A stretch of DNA of 63,100 nt from the NCBI GenBank assembly GCA_902386205.1, contig CABMIH010000087.1, forward strand, positions 1 through 63,100, written 5' to 3'. This DNA comes from an uncultured archaeon (GTDB lineage Archaea > Halobacteriota > Methanosarcinia > Methanosarcinales > Methanoperedenaceae). A model generated the notes under the pieces. It did not search any database and had not been told where the DNA came from. It was given only the letters and a program-made list of their open reading frames with translations. The position numbers were made by a program, and so were the translations under genes. Shown in pieces: positions 56,342-63,100 of this stretch; within the stretch, counting starts at the first letter, position 1; each line of letters opens with the position of its first letter.

Positions 56342-56851
56342 ATGATAAAAATCAAATTGATCTTTGCAATTCTTATTTTATCTGTGATATTGGCAGGGTG
56401 TGTAGGGCCAACAGAACCAGTCGGCACCCCGGTTCCCACGCCTACTGCGACCGCAGAACCTACAGTTGTTCCGACATTTATCCCTACGCCAACCCCGACA
56501 CCCATGGCGCCATTATTCCCTATTACATATAATATCTGGGTGGATAGTTACCTGGGTTTCAATAAGATAAGAGCTGCCAATGGGAGCACTTACATCAACC
56601 TGCCTTCAGATTTTAACAAATCGGATTTCAAAATCAATATCGGCGATAAAGTAGTATGGATAAACGATAATGATCCAAGCTCCGATTATCCGCTTACTAT
56701 CATAAGCAATGATGGATTGTGGGGCAACAAGACAGGATATCTGCGCTACAGCTACAGCGAGTTTGAATACACATTCAATAAAACCGGGACATATACGGTT
56801 TCTATTAAAGAGTTGCCGCGAAAGCAGCAGAAAATCAGCGTGAACTCCTAA
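56342..56851 (+). CDS. Lipoprotein with Pro/Thr linker and cupredoxin-like domain
   Basis: 169 residues from the ATG at 56342, after GGTGATGG. Lipobox VILAGC puts the lipidated Cys at residue 20. A TPVPTPTATAEPT and PTPTPTP linker leads to a C-terminal beta domain (INIGDKVVWINDND, FEYTFNKTGTYTVSIKE) that matches cupredoxin strands; the usual copper His/Cys/Met set is not obvious. A smaller relative of the 3259 lipoprotein. Possible electron-transfer or structural envelope protein; uncertain. Confidence 0.72.
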   Translation: MIKIKLIFAILILSVILAGCVGPTEPVGTPVPTPTATAEPTVVPTFIPTPTPTPMAPLFPITYNIWVDSYLGFNKIRAANGSTYINLPSDFNKSDFKINIGDKVVWINDNDPSSDYPLTIISNDGLWGNKTGYLRYSYSEFEYTFNKTGTYTVSIKELPRKQQKISVNS

Positions 56852-57038
56852 AAAAATAGTAATAAAGAAATAATCATGAAGAATCATTAAGATTAAATCG
56901 CAATCTTTATGTATAGAAAGATAGGAAATGCATTTCCGTGCAAACCGTTTTAGTATGGAAAAAATGTCAGAAGAAGTAGCATTATTTTGATACTGTGCCC
57001 ACAGTAAACAGTAATGCATAGAGTTAGGAGGCGGTCTT

Positions 57039-57314
57039 ATACATAAGGAAGAGTTGATTCAGCTACACACGCTGATGGTGCAGATGAAAAAATTTTTTGA
57101 AGAAAAAGGACGTGGGGAATTTTCCCAATACCAGTCCCTTCAAATAAGCCCCATACATGTGCACCGCAGCAAAGCCGAGCACAAGCACGCCATCTTCGTA
57201 CTCGGAAAAGAGATTGCATCCATTATGGCACATGATGAATTCTCCGGAGCGGGAAGAACGTGTGTGCGAATGCAGGAACTTGCTATCCGCACTATGGATG
57301 AGCTGGTCAAATAA
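57039..57314 (+). CDS. UPF0058-family archaeal protein, apparent AUA start
   Basis: Soluble helical protein of about 91 residues, of a family found only in archaea and of unknown role. The reading starts HKEELIQLHTLMVQMKKFFE, continues ISPIHVHRSKAEHKHAIFVLG and ends MQELAIRTMDELVK. The usual start (M)HKEELIQLHT lines up with an ATA codon at 57039, and a full AGGAGG (57026-57031) sits seven bases before it. The first TTG in frame (57054) is 22 bases from that site and would cut the conserved N-terminus. So initiation at ATA is the best reading, if the base is correct. Confidence 0.85.
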   Translation: MHKEELIQLHTLMVQMKKFFEEKGRGEFSQYQSLQISPIHVHRSKAEHKHAIFVLGKEIASIMAHDEFSGAGRTCVRMQELAIRTMDELVK

Positions 57315-57316
57315 AA

Positions 57317-57352
57317 AACGAATTTTTCTTTTTTCTTTTTTCTTTTGCTTTT
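57317..57352 (+). terminator. Pyrimidine-rich terminator after UPF0058
   Basis: Long T/C tract (TTTTTCTTTTTTCTTTTTTC), no stem needed; archaeal-type intrinsic terminator between the UPF0058 and ftr genes. Confidence 0.6.
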
Positions 57353-57372
57353 CTGGGCGAATCATTTCGAAG

Positions 57373-57381
57373 CATATATTA
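57373..57381 (+). promoter_or_regulatory. TATA box for ftr
   Basis: CATATATTA, about 40 bases before the ftr ATG; a start near 57400 would leave a short leader carrying the GTGAGGGA ribosome site. Confidence 0.5.
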
Positions 57382-57417
57382 AGTAATACTGTAGAAAACG
57401 ACGTGAGGGAAAATACT

Positions 57418-58311
57418 ATGGAACTCAATGGAGTAGATATAGAAGATACATTTGCGGAAGCATTTCCGATAAAAATAGCAAGGATCCTGATCACTGGTGC
57501 GACAAAGAAATGGGCCCTTGTGGCTGCCCAGGAGGCAACAGGTTTCGGGACATCTGTTATAATGTGCCCGGCTGAAGCGGGTGTTGAGAAGATCGTTAAT
57601 GGTAACGAAACCCCGGACGGCAGGCCCGGAGCATATATCCAGATATGCACATTCGGATTCAAGGCCATGGAGGAACAGTTGTTAAAACGTCTTGGCCAGT
57701 GTGTCCTGACAGCGCCTACTGCGGCTATGTGGAATGGCCTTCCAAATGCTGAAAAGCAATTTGATACAGGTTTCAAGCTGAAGTTCTTCGGGGACGGATT
57801 TGAATCAGAGACGAATATCGGCGGCAGGAAAGCATACAAAATCCCCATGATGCAGGGTGATTTCATTGCCGAGCATAACATCGGGGCGAAGGATGGCATA
57901 GCAGGAGGGAATTTCTTTATAATGGCTGATAACCAGATGGCAGCCCTTGCAGCAGCAGAGAATGCCGTGGATGCAATTGGCCAGCTTGAGGGGACAATTA
58001 CTCCTTTCCCGGGCGGTATAGTTGCAAGCGGCTCGAAAGTGGGCTTTACGAATTACAAGTTCATGAAAGCCACCACCAATGAGAAATACAGCCCGTCGTT
58101 AAAAGCCAAAATAAAAGACACGAAAGTACCGGCTGATGTGAATGCGATATATGAGATCGTTATAAACGGCCTGAGCGTTGAAGATATAAGCAAATCCATG
58201 AAAGCGGGAATAGAAGCTGCTGTTAAGATCCCTGGAGTTAAGAAGATCAGTGCAGGGAATTATGGCGGCACACTGGGCCCGTATAAGTTCAACCTTCAAG
58301 AGCTTTTTTGA
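57418..58311 (+). CDS. ftr: Formylmethanofuran:tetrahydromethanopterin N-formyltransferase
   Basis: Moves the formyl group between methanofuran and tetrahydromethanopterin; in methane oxidation the flow is from H4MPT to methanofuran, just before the Fwd step. 297 residues from the ATG at 57418, the family length. Seen: the N-terminal MELNGVDIEDTFAEAFPIKI, RILITGATKKWALVAAQEATGFG, TPDGRPGAYIQICTFG and the C-terminal NYGGTLGPYKFNLQELF. An upstream extension to 57157 overlaps UPF0058 and is rejected. Own promoter and terminator. Confidence 0.97.
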   Translation: MELNGVDIEDTFAEAFPIKIARILITGATKKWALVAAQEATGFGTSVIMCPAEAGVEKIVNGNETPDGRPGAYIQICTFGFKAMEEQLLKRLGQCVLTAPTAAMWNGLPNAEKQFDTGFKLKFFGDGFESETNIGGRKAYKIPMMQGDFIAEHNIGAKDGIAGGNFFIMADNQMAALAAAENAVDAIGQLEGTITPFPGGIVASGSKVGFTNYKFMKATTNEKYSPSLKAKIKDTKVPADVNAIYEIVINGLSVEDISKSMKAGIEAAVKIPGVKKISAGNYGGTLGPYKFNLQELF

Positions 58312-58318
58312 ATAAATG

Positions 58319-58347
58319 AAGGGGTCAATTTCCCCTTTTTTCTTTTT
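58319..58347 (+). terminator. Stem-loop plus T-tract terminator after ftr
   Basis: AAGGGG (58319-58324) pairs with CCCCTT (58332-58337) around a seven-base loop, followed by a run of T broken by one C. Confidence 0.75.
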
Positions 58348-58365
58348 TGATATCCCCTATATTAC

Positions 58366-59031
58366 ATGCACACAATTCCCATAGGTTTTGATGTCCTCAA
58401 AGCTAATGCAGAGATAGCGCACAAGAACCGCAATAACCTTGACAGGCATGGTGTAAAGGCATTTAACATAATGGGCGCCATAGGTTCGGGAAAAACGCTA
58501 TTGGTAGAAAAGACAATCCAGAGGCTCGGTGATAAATACAGGATAGGCGCCATCGCAGGAGATGTAATAGCAAGGATCGACGCCGCCAGGTTTGAAAAGT
58601 ACGGCATCCCCACGATCGGGCTGAACACAGGGAAGGAATGCCATCTTGATGCGCATCTGGTGGAGCACGGTCTTTCCGGGATGCCGCTCGGATCACTTGA
58701 TCTCCTGTTCATAGAGAATGTGGGGAATCTCATCTGTCCTACTGATTATGAACTTGGCGAACATAAACGCGTAGTTGTCGTGAGTGTCAGCGAAGGGGAC
58801 GATATCGTGGAAAAGCATCCATTGATATTCAGCACGGCAGACCTCATCATAGTAAATAAAATAGATATTGCAGAAGCTGTAAACGCAGACCCCGACAAAA
58901 TGGTGAAGGATGCTCGCATAATAAACCCTCGCATAGATGCGCTGAAGATGAGCCTGAAGACCGGGGAGGGTTTTGAAGAGTGGATAGGTTTTGTAGAGAA
59001 ATCACATGAACGGCAGAGCATGGATATATAG
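58366..59031 (+). CDS. hypB: HypB-type GTPase, hydrogenase nickel incorporation
   Basis: GTPase of the SIMIBI class that helps load nickel into [NiFe]-hydrogenase. 221 residues with P-loop NIMGAIGSGKT (about 34-44), GDVIARIDAARFEKYGIP, the metal-binding KECHLDAHLV, DLLFIENVGNL and the base-recognition VNKIDIAEA. The His-rich N-terminal nickel store of bacterial HypB is missing, as usual in archaea. HypA, the usual partner, is not adjacent; no hydrogenase is in the window, so it may serve F420-type or other NiFe enzymes elsewhere. Ends in TAG. Confidence 0.93.
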   Translation: MHTIPIGFDVLKANAEIAHKNRNNLDRHGVKAFNIMGAIGSGKTLLVEKTIQRLGDKYRIGAIAGDVIARIDAARFEKYGIPTIGLNTGKECHLDAHLVEHGLSGMPLGSLDLLFIENVGNLICPTDYELGEHKRVVVVSVSEGDDIVEKHPLIFSTADLIIVNKIDIAEAVNADPDKMVKDARIINPRIDALKMSLKTGEGFEEWIGFVEKSHERQSMDI

Positions 59032-59096
59032 TTTTTTTTAAGAGGCATTAAGTATAAAAGGTTTTGGAACCATTCTAAATTCGGGGTGTTTAAAAT

Positions 59097-59690
59097 ATGG
59101 CATATGAACCAAAAAATTTCGAGAACCTGCTGGGAACAAAAGGGCTCAGCGACCAGTTGCTAAAAAACCATTTTACGCTGTACCAAGGTTATGTAACTAA
59201 CACGAATAAGGTTGCTGATGCACTTGCTGCGATGTTAAAAGAAGGAAAGGCCGGGACGCCTGAATATTCGGAACTCAAGCGCCGTTTCGGCTGGGAATGG
59301 AACGGAATGAGATTGCATGAATATTATTTCGGGAATATGATAAAAGGCGGCAAAGCGATCGACAGGAATACGAATCTCTATAAAAAGATCGTGGAAGATT
59401 TCGGGTCTTATGAAAACTGGGAAAAGGATTTTAAGGCGACCGGGGCAATGCGCGGCATAGGATGGGTATTGCTGTATTACGACGCACATGAAGGCCGGTT
59501 ATTTAATACCTGGATAAACGAGCACGATGCAGGCCATCTCTGCGGCGCAAGCCCGCTTCTTGTAATGGATGTTTTTGAACATGCCTATATGGTGGATTAC
59601 GGCCTGAAGAAAGCTGACTACATCGAGGCATTTTTCAAAGCGATCGACTGGACGATAGAGCCGGGACTGGATAAGATGTTGTTCGAATGA
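59097..59690 (+). CDS. sod: Iron/manganese superoxide dismutase
   Basis: Removes superoxide. 197 residues; metal ligands at the expected places: His25 (LKNHFTLYQGYV), His74 (MRLHEYYFG), Asp158 and His162 (MDVFEHAYMVDYG). The usual DVWEHAY Trp is Phe here, a small departure. Gln in the N-EHD-GHLCG area is replaced, so metal preference cannot be told. An oxygen-defence gene in a strict anaerobe, as reported for Methanoperedens-type archaea. It follows ATG after GGTGTTTAAAAT without a strong ribosome site. Confidence 0.93.
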   Translation: MAYEPKNFENLLGTKGLSDQLLKNHFTLYQGYVTNTNKVADALAAMLKEGKAGTPEYSELKRRFGWEWNGMRLHEYYFGNMIKGGKAIDRNTNLYKKIVEDFGSYENWEKDFKATGAMRGIGWVLLYYDAHEGRLFNTWINEHDAGHLCGASPLLVMDVFEHAYMVDYGLKKADYIEAFFKAIDWTIEPGLDKMLFE

Positions 59691-59696
59691 AAGAAG

Positions 59697-59724
59697 AAGG
59701 TCTCACAGGCCTTTTAATTTTTTT
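59697..59724 (+). terminator. Terminator after sod
   Basis: AAGGTC (59697-59702) and GGCCTT (59708-59713) form a short stem with one G-U pair, then TTTTAATTTTTTT. Confidence 0.6.
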
Positions 59725-59729
59725 GAAAA

Positions 59730-60338
59730 ATGAATGAAATCATAACATTTATATTATATTTTCTTTTTTTTATAGGGATACATAGTGCTCTTGCCGCAGG
59801 TTATATTAAGAAAAGGGCTGAAAGACTGCTCGGGGATAAATTCCGGTTTTACAGGTTGTTATATACGATCCTGAGTTTTTTTACGATAGCTCCTGCTTTC
59901 CTGACATGGGCGACATATTCAAATTCTACACAGCTTGTCTACAGCGTTCCCTTGTGGTTGTATCCATTTATTCTCCTGATCCGCCTGCTGGCAACGGGAA
60001 TGCTTGTATACGCTGCATTACAAACTGACATTCTTGATTTCACTGGAATAAGACAAATACAGGGAAAAAACAAGAATGAATTGATCACAAAAGGTGCTTA
60101 CGGGATGGTTCGCCATCCACTTTACTCAGGCATCATCATCCTGTTATTCACAAAGACGGAAATGACACAGCTTGACCTGACCGCTATAATACTTATTTCG
60201 ATATATCTTATAATCGGGGCATACATAGAAGAGAGAAGATTGCTTGCGGTTTTCGGGGAAGAATACAGGAATTACAAGAAGCAGGTGTCCATGTTCATTC
60301 CTCTAAAATGGACCGGGAAACTGAGATCGCAAATATAA
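59730..60338 (+). CDS. Isoprenylcysteine-carboxyl-methyltransferase-like (NnrU/PEMT) membrane protein
   Basis: 202 residues, about five membrane helices. C-terminal SAM-binding signature of the ICMT/PEMT family: GAYGMVRHPLYSGIIILL, then EERRLLAVFGEEYRNYKKQV. Likely a membrane methyltransferase acting on a lipid, quinone-like or prenylated substrate; the exact one is unknown. Start ATG lies close after the sod terminator. Confidence 0.85.
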   Translation: MNEIITFILYFLFFIGIHSALAAGYIKKRAERLLGDKFRFYRLLYTILSFFTIAPAFLTWATYSNSTQLVYSVPLWLYPFILLIRLLATGMLVYAALQTDILDFTGIRQIQGKNKNELITKGAYGMVRHPLYSGIIILLFTKTEMTQLDLTAIILISIYLIIGAYIEERRLLAVFGEEYRNYKKQVSMFIPLKWTGKLRSQI

Positions 60339-60401
60339 AGAATCAAAAACATTAAGTATCATTTGCATCATAATAATGATTATTAGTGCCGGGCAGAGAG
60401 C

Positions 60402-60971
60402 ATGATGTTAACAGCAACAGAAATAGTATATGTAATCATAAATGTTCTTCTGATCATTATTTCATTGTTTTTAATTATACATATTATTAAGTTGAGACAT
60501 AAAAAAGAATCGATAAAAGAAGAACAGATAAATCTTTCAAATATTGTTGATATCACGGCGCAAGAATTCAAACCCGAATGGTTCGAGATGAACTCTCATG
60601 ACGCAGAACCGGCCAAACCACCTGATCCGGGTGCAGTACCAATGACAGGTTCACAGGCAGTATCAGGAGAATTGAATATGAGATCCGATCTCAAGCTTGA
60701 GGACGATTTAACTGAATTTAATGAGAACATAGAAGAAGAAATACCCATCCATGCTGAAACCGACGTCAATGAGGGCATACCTGAAAATCCCATAGATGCC
60801 GAAATCAAGAAACAATTAATTGCCTTCACCGCCGGGATGGACGTCAATGAACATGAGGCAACTGAATCTTCGGCTGAAATAAAAGAACAATTAAATGAAT
60901 TGACTGCCGGGAAAAAAACAACAGGAAAGAGAAAGGCAGTCAAAAAGAACTCCCGAAGGAAAAAAAAGTGA
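60402..60971 (+). CDS. Membrane-anchored acidic protein with basic tail
   Basis: 189 residues, not recognised. One N-terminal helix (about 8-27, VYVIINVLLIIISLFLIIHI), then a low-complexity acidic region with two imperfect copies of EIKKQLIAFTAGMDVNE / EIKEQLNELTAGK. The tail is strongly basic (GKRKAVKKNSRRKKK). GAGAG precedes the ATG. The repeat makes it easy to misalign. Possibly a cytoplasmic scaffold tethered to the membrane; no function claimed. Confidence 0.6.
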   Translation: MMLTATEIVYVIINVLLIIISLFLIIHIIKLRHKKESIKEEQINLSNIVDITAQEFKPEWFEMNSHDAEPAKPPDPGAVPMTGSQAVSGELNMRSDLKLEDDLTEFNENIEEEIPIHAETDVNEGIPENPIDAEIKKQLIAFTAGMDVNEHEATESSAEIKEQLNELTAGKKTTGKRKAVKKNSRRKKK

Positions 60972-60983
60972 AAGTATCGACAC

Positions 60984-61415
60984 TCACTGTATCGTCACTT
61001 TCAGGATCTTGTCTCCTTTCCGGATATTTGAGACGACGTTCTGCCCTTCGGTTACCTGCCCGAATACGGCATAATTCTTATCAAGGAACTTTGCATCCTC
61101 AATGCAGATATAGAACTGCGATGAGGCGCTGTTTGGATCCTGCGAGCGCGCCATGCCGACTGCGCCTTTCTTATGAGTAAGCGTGGGGGCTATCTCAAGA
61201 GGGATCGTTTTGCCAGAGCCGCCTGTGCCATTGCCTTTCGGGTCTCCGCCCTGGATGACGAACCCTGGCTCTACACGGTGGAATATGAGGCCGTTGTAAA
61301 AGCCTTTGTTCGCCAGGTCTATGAAGTTCTTTGTTGTGATTGGCGCTTCTGTTTCTTTAAGTTCGAATTTAATCGTTCCTTTTACGGTTTCAAGGATTGC
61401 TGTTCTGTTTGGCAT
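60984..61415 (-). CDS. Peptidyl-prolyl cis-trans isomerase, cyclophilin type
   Basis: 143 residues, short prokaryotic cyclophilin. Catalytic segments [42 protein letters not shown] and [15 protein letters not shown] are present, including the catalytic Arg of FHRV. No signal peptide, so cytoplasmic protein folding. Converges with the 60402 gene. Confidence 0.95.
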   Translation of the reverse strand: MPNRTAILETVKGTIKFELKETEAPITTKNFIDLANKGFYNGLIFHRVEPGFVIQGGDPKGNGTGGSGKTIPLEIAPTLTHKKGAVGMARSQDPNSASSQFYICIEDAKFLDKNYAVFGQVTEGQNVVSNIRKGDKILKVTIQ

Positions 61416-61471
61416 AATTATCCTGGTAGCTTAACTGAAGTCATGATATAATTCCTTTTTGAATCGTAGAA

Positions 61472-62704
61472 TTATTTAATCCCCATCTCCCTCATCACAT
61501 TCCCCACACCAATCGCCACTCCCTCCACCTCTATCCCGCCTTTTCCTTTCGCCCCGTCGCCTACAACGTAAAGATCACGGACCGGCGTCGTATTCCCTAT
61601 ATCGCTTCCCGAAGCCGCCCTGTTCACAGGCCAGCCGTTTGAATAGGATTGGACCAGCAGTACTTCGTACTTTTTATCCGGGAACAGATTTTCAAGGTCA
61701 TGGAGGCCGAGATTAATTTCCTGCTCAAGGTCATCCGACAGCATTGCCTGGTGCGACATCACAAGATGCTTCCCTGGTGGGGCGAGGGACGGGTCAACAT
61801 TTGTCACCTCGTTTATCCCATTGATCCTTTTCGCGGAAGGTGTGAAGAGAACACCGCTGTGGCCTATAAGCGGCTCGTCAGACGACAGGCATATCTTGAT
61901 ACCCCTTGAAGGCCTGACATTTTTTATTTTCCTTAAATACTCTTCATCCCCGCAATCATACATCCTGCTTGTCTCGTAATGCCCTATATCACTAATCACG
62001 ATGTCGGATCCGGTATTTTTTCCACCTGCGCTGATCCCTCTGGCCCGGTCTTTATCGATTATTATCTTATCCACACAAGTTTTCGTATTTATTTTCCCGC
62101 CGTTTGAACTGATAACGTCCGCAAGGGCGCCTGTCACCGCGCCGCATCCGCCAACCGGGATCCCGGGCCCCCCATACCGATATATATTATTTATTATTTC
62201 AAGTATCTCACATGCGGGAACATCCCTTGCCTGGAGGCTCAGGGCCCATCCGCAGAAAGAATCTGCAAGTTTCAAAAGGAAGTCATTATCAAAATATTGT
62301 AATATCCAGTCTTTATATGATATCTGATCACCAGGCTTGAAAATCCTTGAAACCAAAGACAGGTACAAAAGTTTAATTCTTTCCTGCATCGAAAGAATCT
62401 TTCGAAAATCATTGAACATGATATCCCCATCCTTTTCTGTCCTGATCACAGCCATAGGAAATGATGTTTTTATGTCCACTTTTACACCCACCTCGCGAAG
62501 CATACTGGCAAGCGGCCCCCGGGAACCGTGCGGTATCATATGGAGCGCGCCCGTGCTGAGCTTGAATCCTTTATAATCAAGGTTCGCAAAGCGCCCCCCG
62601 ATAAATGGCAGGCGCTCAAATATCTCGACATCGTATCCTGCCTTTGCAAGTTTTGCCCCTGCAAGCAAACCTCCGAGGCCCGCCCCGATTATTACGGCTT
62701 TCAT
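61472..62704 (-). CDS. Phytoene-desaturase-like FAD-dependent oxidoreductase
   Basis: 410 residues from the ATG at 62704, with GGAGGAGG just before it; a longer start at 62755 would overlap the ferredoxin and is rejected. N-terminal FAD site VIIGAGLGGLLAGAKLAKAG with YDVEIFERLPFIGGRF, and C-terminal DLYVVGDGAKGKGGIEVEG. The family includes phytoene desaturases and polyprenyl reductases such as geranylgeranyl reductase-like enzymes. Overlaps the upstream ferredoxin by four bases (ATGA), so ferredoxin is a likely electron donor. Possible role in isoprenoid lipid or carotenoid-type redox steps; substrate not known. Confidence 0.87.
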   Translation of the reverse strand: MKAVIIGAGLGGLLAGAKLAKAGYDVEIFERLPFIGGRFANLDYKGFKLSTGALHMIPHGSRGPLASMLREVGVKVDIKTSFPMAVIRTEKDGDIMFNDFRKILSMQERIKLLYLSLVSRIFKPGDQISYKDWILQYFDNDFLLKLADSFCGWALSLQARDVPACEILEIINNIYRYGGPGIPVGGCGAVTGALADVISSNGGKINTKTCVDKIIIDKDRARGISAGGKNTGSDIVISDIGHYETSRMYDCGDEEYLRKIKNVRPSRGIKICLSSDEPLIGHSGVLFTPSAKRINGINEVTNVDPSLAPPGKHLVMSHQAMLSDDLEQEINLGLHDLENLFPDKKYEVLLVQSYSNGWPVNRAASGSDIGNTTPVRDLYVVGDGAKGKGGIEVEGVAIGVGNVMREMGIK

Positions 62705-62862
62705 CCCTCCTCCGAGATGGCAGAAAGAGGGCAATATATAATGCATTTGCCGCACTCAATACATTTATCGTTCATCGCCGCGCGCCCGAATACTGTTATT
62801 GCATCGAAAGGACAGAATCCGGCACACTGGCCGCAGCCCACACACGCATTGCCCACTTTCAT
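62701..62862 (-). CDS. Small 2[4Fe-4S] ferredoxin
   Basis: 53 residues, missed by callers with a 60-residue cut-off. MKVGNACVGCGQCAGFCPFD then DKCIECGKCIIYCPLS gives two CxxCxxCxxxCP cluster motifs. Start ATG at 62862, next to the stop of the DHH gene; its end overlaps the oxidoreductase start (ATGA). Probably donates electrons to that enzyme. Confidence 0.92.
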   Translation of the reverse strand: MKVGNACVGCGQCAGFCPFDAITVFGRAAMNDKCIECGKCIIYCPLSAISEEG

Positions 62863-63100
62863 TTAAGTTCCTGCCGCCCCTATCTTCTCTGCAAGTTTTG
62901 CCAGCACTTCCTTTCTCATCCCTTCCACGAATTTGATGCTGCCTACAACAAGATGGCCGCCCCCGCTCACTCCCGCGCCTTTGATCTCGCTTCGCAGTTC
63001 TTTAACTATCTTAGGAATGTTCATTTTAACTCCACTTGAGCGCAGCACAGCAAAATCTGGACCGTATCCTAAGGTGACCACGGGCTTCCCGTCGTAGTTC
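62863..63100 (-). CDS. DHH/DHHA1-family phosphoesterase, C-terminal end
   Basis: Only the last 78 residues lie in the window; the frame is open at the right edge (KPVVTLGYGPDFAVLRSSG). GAGVSGGGHLVVGSIKFVEG is the DHHA1 GGGH motif, which holds substrate in RecJ-type nucleases and nanoRNases. Which member it is cannot be told without the N-terminal DHH domain. Heads the ferredoxin/oxidoreductase group. Confidence 0.75.
   Translation of the reverse strand, partial: NYDGKPVVTLGYGPDFAVLRSSGVKMNIPKIVKELRSEIKGAGVSGGGHLVVGSIKFVEGMRKEVLAKLAEKIGAAGT

Noticed and set aside
56242-56505. Gly/Val-rich N-terminal extension of the 55015 membrane protein
   Set aside because: It is the antisense of the Pro/Thr linker of the 56342 lipoprotein and of its promoter; the ATG at 56241 gives a normal start.
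57157-57417. Upstream extension of ftr
   Set aside because: Overlaps the UPF0058 gene and its terminator; the ATG at 57418 has a ribosome site and matches the family N-terminus.

Overview
The window looks like chromosomal DNA of an anaerobic methane-oxidising archaeon close to 'Candidatus Methanoperedens' (ANME-2d, Methanosarcinales). This is inferred from gene content, since no rRNA gene is present. C1-pathway genes (formylmethanofuran dehydrogenase subunit B; formylmethanofuran:H4MPT formyltransferase) occur with a giant S-layer-type multiheme cytochrome c, a CcmF-type haem-lyase protein, a UbiD-family decarboxylase, Fe/Mn superoxide dismutase and archaeal-type MAT, PurA and HisS. SD-led genes, TATA-like boxes, pyrimidine-rich terminators, lipobox proteins and a PGF-CTERM protein all fit an archaeon.

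Layout. 1-5.6 kb: 5'-truncated-by-window carB, a PGF-CTERM parallel beta-helix protein, a cupredoxin-like lipoprotein and hisS. 5.6-23.8 kb (minus strand): one transcription unit made of a Cys-free Ig-like repeat region, a 52-CXXCH multiheme region and ccmF. The first two parts are one continuous reading frame of 5,426 codons interrupted by a single TAG, and a DUF2341-like motif spans the stop. This is the most unusual object in the window. 24-28 kb: a frameshifted beta-propeller remnant behind a compact poly-gamma-glutamate-type operon (pgsB, pgsC and a putative hydrolase). 28.2-33.1 kb: a voltage-sensor/CorA fusion, an S-layer protein with duplicated DUF1608-type domains, and a small membrane protein with a winged-helix regulator. 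33.1-37.2 kb: a candidate hairpin RNA, purA, a V4R/MetOD1-like protein, a DUF2867 protein, a membrane protein and a repeat-bearing non-coding stretch. 37.2-43 kb: an ABC exporter and a CHAT-STAND-TPR protein that resembles immune or cell-death sensors.

43.2-49.2 kb: a co-directional metabolic cluster (Zn-knuckle protein, UbiD decarboxylase, 2-oxoacid:ferredoxin oxidoreductase KorAB, formylmethanofuran dehydrogenase subunit B), ending in the relic of a tyrosine recombinase. 49.3-51.5 kb: a PHB-depolymerase-like esterase, a VOC-family fragment, DUF3795 and HAD proteins. 51.6-56.9 kb: ftsZ, gamma-carbonic anhydrase-like protein, metK, two FMN split-barrel proteins and a second cupredoxin-like lipoprotein. 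57-63.1 kb: UPF0058 (apparently with an AUA start), ftr, hypB, sod, an ICMT-like methyltransferase, an acidic membrane-anchored protein, cyclophilin, a phytoene-desaturase-like oxidoreductase, a ferredoxin too short for most gene callers, and the C-terminus of a DHH-family phosphoesterase.

How the genes fit together (inference): Fwd and Ftr are the last steps of reverse methanogenesis, KorAB links ferredoxin to carbon metabolism, and the giant cytochrome with CcmF would carry electrons through the S-layer. No CRISPR array, rRNA or tRNA gene was recognised. Counts such as the 52 haem motifs were made by eye.
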